Assembly: GCA_036490715.1 (NCBI GenBank)
Contig: DASXDL010000042.1
Location: 6,934-70,933 of the forward strand
Source: FEN-1191 sp036490715
GTDB taxonomy: Bacteria > Pseudomonadota > Gammaproteobacteria > Steroidobacterales > Steroidobacteraceae
Length of the DNA stretch: 64,000 bases
Reading direction: 5' to 3'
Both the position numbers and the translations under genes were made by a program. Of this stretch, positions 57,155-64,000 are shown in pieces (the stretch's first letter is position 1; each line of letters opens with the position of its first letter). The notes under the pieces were generated by a model that saw only the letters and a program-made list of their open reading frames with translations, ran no database searches and was not told where the DNA came from.

Positions 57155-58684
57155 ATGGCGATGAGTCGCAGCACTCCGGCGACCGACGAAGTCATCGCCG
57201 CGGTCGATCTGGGATCCAACAGCTTTCACATGGTGGTTGCGCGCTACTCGCACGGCCAGCTGGTCATCATCGACCGGCTGCGCGAGATGGTGCGCCTGGC
57301 GGCCGGACTGGGCGAGGATGGGCGCCTCGACAAGGATGTGGCCGCGCGCGCACTGGCCTGTCTGCAGCGCTTCGGCCAGCGGCTGCGCGATATGCATGCC
57401 GCCAACGTGCGCGTGGTCGGCACCAACGCGCTGCGCGTGGCGCGGCGCAAGCAGGCATTCCTGGAGCGCGCGCGCGAGGCGCTCGGCTTCCCGATCGAAA
57501 TCGTGTCGGGCATGGAAGAGGCGCGGCTGATCTATTCAGGCGTCGCCAACAATCTGCCGATGGAGCAGGAGCGCCGGCTGGTGGTCGACATCGGCGGTGG
57601 CAGTACCGAGCTGATCATCGGCGAGCGCTTCGAGCCGCTGGATCTCGAGAGCCTGCAGATGGGCTGCGTGTCGGTCAGCCAGAAATTCTTCGGCGATGGC
57701 CGGCTGTCACCCAAACGCATCGAGCGCGCTCGGGTGGCGGCGCGTCTGGAACTGGAACCGATCCAGGCGGCGTTCCTGCGCCGCGGCTGGGCGCGTGCGT
57801 TCGGCAGTTCCGGCACGGTGCGCGCGATCGCCGACAGCATTCGTGAACTGGATCCGGCCGCAACCGCGATCACGCCGGCCGGCAATGAGCTATTGCTGCA
57901 GCGTCTGGCCGAGGTCGGCAACACGCGCGAGCTCGATCTGGATGCCGTCGCTGACGAGCGCCGGCCGGTATTCGCGGGCGGCGTCGTCATCATGACCGAG
58001 ATCATCGATGCGCTCGGCATCCAGCAGCTGCGTTTCGTCGAGGGCGCACTGCGCGACGGTCTGCTGTACGACATGATCGGCCGCATGACGCGCTCGGATG
58101 CGCGCGAGCGCACCGTAAGCTCGATGGAGCGGCGTTATCACGTGGATGCCGAGCAGGCCGCGCGCGTCGAGGCAACGGCGCTGAAATTCCTGGAACCGGT
58201 GCGCGAGCCCTGGGGACTGGATGATCCGCTGGCGGAGCTGAGCCTGAAGTGGGCCGCGCGCCTGCATGAGATCGGGCTGGACGTCGCCCACAGTGGTTAT
58301 CACCGCCACGGCGCCTACCTGCTGGACAACGCCGACATGCCGGGATTTGCGCGTGAGGAACAGCAGCTGCTGGCGCGCCTGGTCGGCGCGCATCGGCGCA
58401 AGCTCACCGCGCAGGGACTGGAAGATCTGATCCCGCCCTGGGACCGGCGCGCGATGCATCTGATCGTGCTGCTGCGACTGGCGGTGCTGCTGCATCGCGG
58501 CCGCAGCGGCGTGGCGCTGCCGAACATCGAGCTCAGTGCGCGCGGCTCGACCCTCGAGCTGCGCTTTCCGTCACGCTGGCTCAAGGAACATCCGCTGACC
58601 GTGGCTGATCTGCAGCTCGAGATCGAGTTTCTGCGCCCGCACGGCGTCCGGCTGCGGGTGTTCTCCGGCAATCGCCCGGGCTGA
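57155..58684 (+). CDS. ppx: Exopolyphosphatase (Ppx/GppA family)
   Basis: Ppx hydrolyses polyphosphate from its ends. The 509-residue product has the ASKHA nucleotide fold with AAVDLGSNSFHMVVAR, EEARLIYSGV, DIGGGSTELIIG and FGSSGTVRAI, then an HD-like C-terminal region (LHEIGLDVAHSGYHRHGAYLL). The family start lies near MAMSRST; an upstream ATG at 57077 is also in frame. No good ribosome-binding site resolves this. It converges on ppk1 with 3 nt between stops. Confidence 0.93.
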   Translation: MAMSRSTPATDEVIAAVDLGSNSFHMVVARYSHGQLVIIDRLREMVRLAAGLGEDGRLDKDVAARALACLQRFGQRLRDMHAANVRVVGTNALRVARRKQAFLERAREALGFPIEIVSGMEEARLIYSGVANNLPMEQERRLVVDIGGGSTELIIGERFEPLDLESLQMGCVSVSQKFFGDGRLSPKRIERARVAARLELEPIQAAFLRRGWARAFGSSGTVRAIADSIRELDPAATAITPAGNELLLQRLAEVGNTRELDLDAVADERRPVFAGGVVIMTEIIDALGIQQLRFVEGALRDGLLYDMIGRMTRSDARERTVSSMERRYHVDAEQAARVEATALKFLEPVREPWGLDDPLAELSLKWAARLHEIGLDVAHSGYHRHGAYLLDNADMPGFAREEQQLLARLVGAHRRKLTAQGLEDLIPPWDRRAMHLIVLLRLAVLLHRGRSGVALPNIELSARGSTLELRFPSRWLKEHPLTVADLQLEIEFLRPHGVRLRVFSGNRPG

Positions 58685-58687
58685 ACG

Positions 58688-60820
58688 CTACTGCGGCGGC
58701 GGCGCCGGCACGCCGGCGTAGCGCTCGAGCAGTTCCGACTGCGCGTCCACCGGCGGCGACTGACCGGCAGTCAGTCGAGTGTAGGCGCCGTCGGCATTGA
58801 GTTCCCAGGCGTTGATATTGTCGGTCAGCATCGTCTCCAGGTCCTTGAGGATGCGCTTGCGGTGCTCCGAGTGCAGCACGGGAAATGCAATCTCCACGCG
58901 ACGGAAGAAATTTCGCTCCATCCAGTCGGCGCTCGACAGATACAGCTCGGGTGAGCCGCCATTCTCGAACCAGTAGGCGCGCGAGTGCTCGAGGAAGCGC
59001 CCGACGATCGACACCACGCGAATGTTGTCGGACACGCCCGGCACGCCGGGTCGCACCGCGCACACGCCGCGCACGATCAGATCGATGCGCACGCCGCTGC
59101 GGGAGGCGCGATACAGCGTCTCGATGGTCTGCGGATCCACCAGCGCGTTCAGCTTGACGATGATGCGGGCGCTCTTGCCAGCCTGCGCATACGCGCTTTC
59201 GCGCTCGATCAGCGCCTGCACCGATTCGTGCAGATTGAAGGGTGATTGCAGCAGCCGCCGCAGCTTCGAGGTGCGCGTCAGGCTGGTGAGCTGCAGAAAG
59301 ATCTCATGCACGTCCGAGCCGATGTCTTCATCGCAGGTAAAAAGGCCGTAGTCGGTGTAGGCGCGGGCGGTGCGCGGGTGATAGTTGCCGGTGCCGAGGT
59401 GGCAGTAGCGGCGGATGCCGTCAGCCTCGCGCCGCACCACCAGCGTCATCTTGGCGTGAGTCTTGTAACCGACCACGCCGTACATCACGTGCGCTCCGGC
59501 CTCCTGCAGGCGCGTCGACAGCTCGATGTTGGCCTCCTCGTCGAAGCGCGCGCGCAGCTCGATGATGACGGTCACATCCTTGTCGGCCATCGCGGCTGCG
59601 ACCAGCGAGTCGACGATCGGCGAGTTGTCGCCGGTGCGATACAGGGTCTGCTTGATGGCCAGCACTCCGGGATCGGTGGCCGCCTGGCGCAGCAGATCCA
59701 TCACCGGACCGAAGCTGCGGTACGGATGATGCAGCAGCACATCGCGCTGCCGGATCGCGGCGAATAGATCGGTGGCGCCGACCAGGCGCGCCGGCAGGCC
59801 GGGTGTGAACGGCGCGTACTTGAGGTCGGCGCGCTGCGCCAGATCGTAGATCGCGGAAAAGCGGTTGAGGTTGACCGGGCCAGGGACCTGATAGCAGTCC
59901 AGCTGGGTAAGCGCGAACTGCCGCAGCAGGAATTCCACCACGTCGTTCGGACAATTGGCCGCGGTCTCGAGCCGTACCTCGGCGCCGTAACGGCGCTGCG
60001 CCAGCTCGCCCTCGAGCGCGCGCCGCAGATCGTCGACTTCTTCGTCGTCGACGAACAGGTCACTGTTGCGCGTGAGCCGGAACTGATAGCAGCCCAGCAC
60101 CTGCACGCCCTCGAACAGGTGCGCGACGAATGCCTCGACGATGGTCGACAGCGCGACGAAGCGGCGTTGCGGGCTGCTGTCCGGCAATGCCACGATGCGC
60201 GGCAACGAGCGCGGTGCCTGCACGATCGCAAGTTCGCTGTCGCGGCCGTAGGCGTCCTTGCCCGACAGGCGCACGATAAAGTTCAGGCTCTTGTTCTGGA
60301 TGCGTGGAAACGGTCGCGCCGGATCCAGCCCGAGCGGGCTTAACACCGGCTCGACCTCCGCCAGAAAGTGATGCTCGACCCAGGCACGCGTATCCGCGTC
60401 CCAGTCGGCTTCGTCCTGCACGTCGATGCCGACGGCCGCCAGCGCCGGTAACAGCACGTCGTTCAGGCACGCGTACTGGTCGCGCACCAGCGCGGTCGCG
60501 CGCTGGTGAATGGCGGCGAGCTGATCGGCGATCGCCAGTTCATCCGGGCCGACCTGCGTCGGACCGAGCTCGAGCAACTGCTTCAGGCCGGCGACGCGGA
60601 TCTCGAAGAACTCGTCCAGGTTGCTGGAGGAGATGCACAGGAACTTCAGCCGCTCCAGCAGCGGCACGCGCGGGTCCAGGCTCTGGGCCAGCACCCGCTG
60701 ATTGAATTCGAGCGACGACAGCTCGCGGTTGATGAAGTGCTGCGGTGAGCGAAGTGCCGGCTGATCCATGCTGCGGGCGTGAACCTTCTTGCGGGCGCGC
60801 GGCGCGCGTTTTGTGGCCAT
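58688..60820 (-). CDS. ppk1: Polyphosphate kinase 1
   Basis: Ppk1 polymerises the gamma-phosphate of ATP into polyphosphate. The 710-residue product contains NRELSSLEFNQRVL, SSNLDEFFEIRVAGL, PYRSFGPVMDLLRQAATD, ALKQTLYRTGD (as AIKQTLYRTGD), VTVIIELRARFDEEANI, the histidine motifs VVGYKTHAKMTLV and HLGTGNYHPRTA. A basic N-terminus (1-17) precedes MDQPALRS, which may be an alternative start at 60769. It opposes Ppx, forming a convergent polyphosphate pair. Confidence 0.96.
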   Translation of the reverse strand: MATKRAPRARKKVHARSMDQPALRSPQHFINRELSSLEFNQRVLAQSLDPRVPLLERLKFLCISSSNLDEFFEIRVAGLKQLLELGPTQVGPDELAIADQLAAIHQRATALVRDQYACLNDVLLPALAAVGIDVQDEADWDADTRAWVEHHFLAEVEPVLSPLGLDPARPFPRIQNKSLNFIVRLSGKDAYGRDSELAIVQAPRSLPRIVALPDSSPQRRFVALSTIVEAFVAHLFEGVQVLGCYQFRLTRNSDLFVDDEEVDDLRRALEGELAQRRYGAEVRLETAANCPNDVVEFLLRQFALTQLDCYQVPGPVNLNRFSAIYDLAQRADLKYAPFTPGLPARLVGATDLFAAIRQRDVLLHHPYRSFGPVMDLLRQAATDPGVLAIKQTLYRTGDNSPIVDSLVAAAMADKDVTVIIELRARFDEEANIELSTRLQEAGAHVMYGVVGYKTHAKMTLVVRREADGIRRYCHLGTGNYHPRTARAYTDYGLFTCDEDIGSDVHEIFLQLTSLTRTSKLRRLLQSPFNLHESVQALIERESAYAQAGKSARIIVKLNALVDPQTIETLYRASRSGVRIDLIVRGVCAVRPGVPGVSDNIRVVSIVGRFLEHSRAYWFENGGSPELYLSSADWMERNFFRRVEIAFPVLHSEHRKRILKDLETMLTDNINAWELNADGAYTRLTAGQSPPVDAQSELLERYAGVPAPPPQ

Positions 60821-60870
60821 ACGACGGCCATTCTAGCGGCCGTGGGCCGAACGCCAAGATGAAGAAACGA

Positions 60871-61983
60871 TTACATCGTGCTACCGCGGTAGAGCGCGCC
60901 CAGCGGAACCGGGTGCCGGGCGCCGGTGACCGAGGGCAAATTGCCCGGCAGACCGGCCACATAGCGATGCGCCAGCCAGGCGAAGCCGGCGGCCTCGACG
61001 TGCTCGGGCGCAATGCCGGCAGCCGCGGTGGTGTCCACCTGCGACCCGGGCAACAGGCGGCGCAGACGCGCCATCAGATCGGCATTGAAGGCGCCGCCGC
61101 CGCAGATCAGCACGCGTTTCGGCTGGTCGCCCGGTCCACAGCGCAGGCCGGCGGCGATGGTGCCGGCGGTGAGCTCACTCAGGGTGGCCTGGACGTCGAC
61201 CGGCTCGAATGTCTGACCGGCCAGGAATGAGTCGAGCCACTGGTCGCTGAAATGCTCCGGCCCGGTGCTCTTGGGCGCCGGCCGGCCAAAGTAAGGATCG
61301 GTCATGATCCGCGCCAGCAGTGCGCTTTGCACCTGGCCGCTCGCCGCCCACGCGCCATCGGCGTCGTACGAGCGGTTCAGATGGCGGCGCGCCCAATCGT
61401 CCATGCGATTGTTGCCCGGACCGGTGTCAAAGCCGATGACACTGCCGTCGGCGGCGATCAGCGTGACGTTGGCGATGCCACCGATGTTGACCACGGCGGT
61501 CTTGTCGCCGGCGCGCGCGAACGCTGCCGCATGAAATGCCGGCATCAGTGGCGCGCCCTCACCGCCGGCCGCCAGGTCACGGCGGCGAAAATCCGCCACC
61601 ACGTCGATGCCGAGACGCTCGGCGATGATGTTCGGATCGCCGATCTGCAGCGTGAAAGGCGCATCACCCTGCGGGTGATGCCACACGGTCTGACCATGGC
61701 TGCCCAAGGCGCGCACTGCACTGGGCGGGAGTTTGTTCGCCTGCAGCAGCCGCTCGGCCGCGGTGGCGAACTCGGCGGCCGCGATGGTGTCGAGCTGACC
61801 GAGCTCGATCAGGCCGATGTGCTGGGGATCGCTGGCCAGTCGCCGCAGGCGCTGCTGCAGCGGGCTCGGCCATTCGTGGTGTCCGGCCGCGCGCAGTTGC
61901 ATGCCGTTGCCATTGATGTCCAGCAGCGCGGCATCGATGCCGTCCATGCTGGTTCCGGAAATCAGGCCTACGTACAGCGTCAT
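60871..61983 (-). CDS. anmK: Anhydro-N-acetylmuramic acid kinase
   Basis: AnmK phosphorylates and opens anhydroMurNAc in peptidoglycan recycling. The 370-residue product has LISGTSMDGIDAALLD, LGSHGQTVWHHP, ADFRRRDLAAGGEGAPL, VNIGGIANVTLI, GFDTGPGNN and VLICGGGAFNADLM. The ATG at 61983 gives the family start. It diverges from tyrS across 74 nt. AmpD at 34.1 kb belongs to the same pathway. Confidence 0.96.
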   Translation of the reverse strand: MTLYVGLISGTSMDGIDAALLDINGNGMQLRAAGHHEWPSPLQQRLRRLASDPQHIGLIELGQLDTIAAAEFATAAERLLQANKLPPSAVRALGSHGQTVWHHPQGDAPFTLQIGDPNIIAERLGIDVVADFRRRDLAAGGEGAPLMPAFHAAAFARAGDKTAVVNIGGIANVTLIAADGSVIGFDTGPGNNRMDDWARRHLNRSYDADGAWAASGQVQSALLARIMTDPYFGRPAPKSTGPEHFSDQWLDSFLAGQTFEPVDVQATLSELTAGTIAAGLRCGPGDQPKRVLICGGGAFNADLMARLRRLLPGSQVDTTAAAGIAPEHVEAAGFAWLAHRYVAGLPGNLPSVTGARHPVPLGALYRGSTM

Positions 61984-62057
61984 GGAACCCAGTGTACGCC
62001 AAGAAATTATCGTGGCGGCGCGCGGCGCGCATCCTGCTAGAGTTACGTTCAATCCGT

Positions 62058-63275
62058 ATGAGCGTCCCACAGGAAAAAATCCGGGAGCAGATGGCCGAGT
62101 TGGCGCGTGGCGCGTCGGAGGTATTGCTGCCCGCGGAACTCGAGACCAAGCTCAAGAGCGGCCGGCGGCTGAAGATCAAGGCCGGCTTTGATCCGACCGC
62201 GCCCGATCTGCACCTGGGGCACACGGTGCTGATCAATAAGATGCGGCAGTTCCAGCAGTTTGGGCATGAGGTCATCTTCCTGATCGGTGACTTCACCGGC
62301 ATGATCGGTGATCCGAGTGGGCGCAACGCCACGCGGCCGCGGCTTACGCCCGAGGAAATCAAGTCCAACGCCCGTACCTACGAGCAGCAGATCTATCGGA
62401 TCCTGGATCCGGAGCGCACCCGGATCGATTTCAATTCGCGCTGGTTCGGTCCGATGAGCGCTGCAGGCCTGATCGAGATTGCCGCCCAGCACACCGTGGC
62501 GCGCATGCTCGAGCGCGACGATTTCTCCAAGCGTTACCAGAGCAATCAGCCGATCGCGGTACACGAGTTTCTGTATCCGCTGGTGCAGGGCTACGACTCG
62601 GTGGCGCTGCAGGCGGATGTGGAGCTTGGCGGCACGGATCAGAAGTTCAATCTGCTGGTCGGGCGTCAGCTGCAGCAGCACTACGGCCAGGAACCGCAGG
62701 TGGTGCTGACGATGCCGCTGCTCGAGGGACTGGATGGCGTCAACAAGATGTCCAAGTCGCTCGGCAACTTCATCGGCATCAACGATGCCGCCGATGACAT
62801 GTTCGGCAAGCTGATGTCGATCTCGGATGAGCTGATGTGGCGCTACTTCGAGCTGCTGAGCTTTCGGCCGCTGTCCGACATCGCCGCCCTCAGGAAGGCG
62901 GTCGATGACGGCCGCAATCCGCGCGACGTGAAGTTCGAGCTGGCGGCTGAGATCGTGGCGCGGTTTCATGACGAGGCGGCCGCGGCCCAGGCGCAGAGCA
63001 ACTTTCAGGCCCGGTTTGCCCAAAAGACGCTGCCCTCGGATCTACCCCTGACGCAGCTTCGCGCCCCTGACGGCCAGCTCACGCTGGCAGCCGCCCTGAC
63101 AGCGGCCGGACTGGCGGCCAGCGGCTCGGAAGCGCGCCGGAAAATCGCCGAAGGGGCGGTGCGCATCGACGGCGAGAAGGTCACCGATGTTGCGCTGCGC
63201 CTTAATGTGGGAGAAACCCACATCCTGCAGATCGGACCGCGCCGCTTCGCCCGCGTGGTCCTCGAAAAAGCCTAG
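62058..63275 (+). CDS. tyrS: Tyrosyl-tRNA synthetase
   Basis: The 405-residue class I synthetase has the HIGH-type motif HLGH (52-55), FLIGDFTGMIGDPSGR, DVELGGTDQKFN and KMSKS (230-234), with a C-terminal S4-like RNA-binding domain (SEARRKIAEGAVRIDG). KMSKS rather than KFGKS places it in the TyrZ-like group also found in Pseudomonas. ATG 62058 is the family start; the longer reading frame begins inside the intergenic region. It sits directly before the rRNA operon. Confidence 0.97.
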   Translation: MSVPQEKIREQMAELARGASEVLLPAELETKLKSGRRLKIKAGFDPTAPDLHLGHTVLINKMRQFQQFGHEVIFLIGDFTGMIGDPSGRNATRPRLTPEEIKSNARTYEQQIYRILDPERTRIDFNSRWFGPMSAAGLIEIAAQHTVARMLERDDFSKRYQSNQPIAVHEFLYPLVQGYDSVALQADVELGGTDQKFNLLVGRQLQQHYGQEPQVVLTMPLLEGLDGVNKMSKSLGNFIGINDAADDMFGKLMSISDELMWRYFELLSFRPLSDIAALRKAVDDGRNPRDVKFELAAEIVARFHDEAAAAQAQSNFQARFAQKTLPSDLPLTQLRAPDGQLTLAAALTAAGLAASGSEARRKIAEGAVRIDGEKVTDVALRLNVGETHILQIGPRRFARVVLEKA

Positions 63276-63321
63276 GAGCTTCAGCGGTTTCCAGGCGGGG
63301 CGCCGTCCGCATGACAATACG

Positions 63322-63349
63322 TTGACAGCGTGGCGCCGACCCCTATAAT
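63322..63349 (+). promoter_or_regulatory. rrn promoter P1
   Basis: A perfect TTGACA (63322-63327) is followed after 16 nt by a perfect TATAAT (63344-63349). The downstream discriminator GCGCCCCCTC is GC-rich, as expected for stringently controlled rRNA promoters. Confidence 0.85.
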
Positions 63350-63425
63350 GCGCCCCCTCAACTCAGTAGCTCCCCGACGTGCGCGCACTGCGGGCACGGC
63401 GGCGGATCGTTGCTGGTTGGTTATG

Positions 63426-63453
63426 TTGACGGGAAGAGCCGCAGGGCTATACT
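63426..63453 (+). promoter_or_regulatory. rrn promoter P2
   Basis: TTGACG (63426-63431), a 16-nt spacer and TATACT (63448-63453) form a second promoter about 100 nt downstream of P1, the usual tandem rrn arrangement. Confidence 0.7.
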
Positions 63454-63490
63454 TCCCGGCCCTTTCTGCGGCCCATGAGGGTCGTGGTTT

Positions 63491-63526
63491 GCTGCGGCCG
63501 TTAGCGCCGCAGCTGCTGTTTAAAAA
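63491..63526 (+). promoter_or_regulatory. rrn antitermination site (boxB hairpin and boxA)
   Basis: GCTGCGGC (63491-63498) and GCCGCAGC (63506-63513) form an 8-bp hairpin with a 7-nt loop. Directly after it TGCTGTTTAAAA (63514-63525) resembles boxA (TGCTCTTTAACA). A later GTGTGGGAACTCG matches the conserved segment seen in E. coli rrn leaders. The region 63276-63645 holds only promoters and this leader. Confidence 0.75.
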
Positions 63527-63645
63527 TTTGGCAGGTAACTTGTGTGGGAACTCGCGTCGGTACGTCCTTTGGATGCCATTGACCGAGTGACCAAAAGTCC
63601 AGCGATGGGCATTTGGATTCATTCATCACTTAAGCTCAAGACATT

Positions 63646-64000
<355 letters not shown>

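Overview
The window is a GC-rich stretch of a gammaproteobacterial chromosome. Three things suggest this: the 5' part of a 16S rRNA gene at the right end; the order yggT-proC-yggS-pilT-pilU ... pyrB-ruvX-yqgE-tonB-gshB-pilGHIJ-chpA-chpC, which matches the Pseudomonas-type arrangement as I recall it; and the order bactofilin ... erpA ... anmK-tyrS-rrn, also typical of Pseudomonas and Xanthomonas relatives. The genus cannot be fixed by eye; a deep-branching Nevskiales, Steroidobacter or Xanthomonad-type lineage is a guess. No insertion sequence, prophage, CRISPR array or tRNA gene was seen. Coding density is very high, and many genes overlap by 4 nt (ATGA or GTGA).

Left part (1-12.7 kb): the end of an ATP-dependent DNA ligase, a DUF1801 protein, a coupled cell-wall and nucleotide set (MltD-like transglycosylase, L,D-transpeptidase, PpnN), an orphan ParA-type ATPase, htpG behind a clear sigma-32 promoter with a possible 27-codon micro-ORF just upstream, msrB, a hydrolase, an HU-like protein, and yggT-proC-yggS.

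12.7-30.2 kb is the type IV pili block: three consecutive PilT/PilU-type ATPase genes, then pyrK-pyrB-ruvX-yqgE-tonB-gshB on the opposite strand, then the Chp chemosensory operon pilG-pilH-pilI-pilJ-chpA-chpC. The operon is simplified: PilJ has no periplasmic sensor domain, and the methyltransferase (pilK) and methylesterase (chpB) genes are absent.

30.2-43.8 kb holds housekeeping and cofactor genes: DUF488, rhomboid, GlcG-like, rsmE, bioA, ampD; a cobalamin island (riboswitch, BtuB-type receptor, PduO-type adenosyltransferase, and BtuD- and BtuC-like transporter parts split by pdxH and tyrA); rppH, a coiled-coil membrane protein and a bactofilin.

43.8-56.7 kb separates the bactofilin gene from erpA, which are neighbours in many gammaproteobacteria. 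It contains a UPF0182 membrane protein and a seven-gene overlapping operon: B12-binding radical SAM protein, membrane GT2 glycosyltransferase, SAM methyltransferase, secreted parallel beta-helix protein, membrane PAS protein, outer-membrane beta-barrel and a GGDEF(degenerate)-EAL protein. This looks like an undescribed, c-di-GMP-linked surface glycan or envelope modification system and is the main discovery candidate. The right end has erpA, convergent ppx and ppk1, anmK, tyrS and the rrn operon with two promoters, a boxB/boxA antitermination leader and the start of 16S rRNA.
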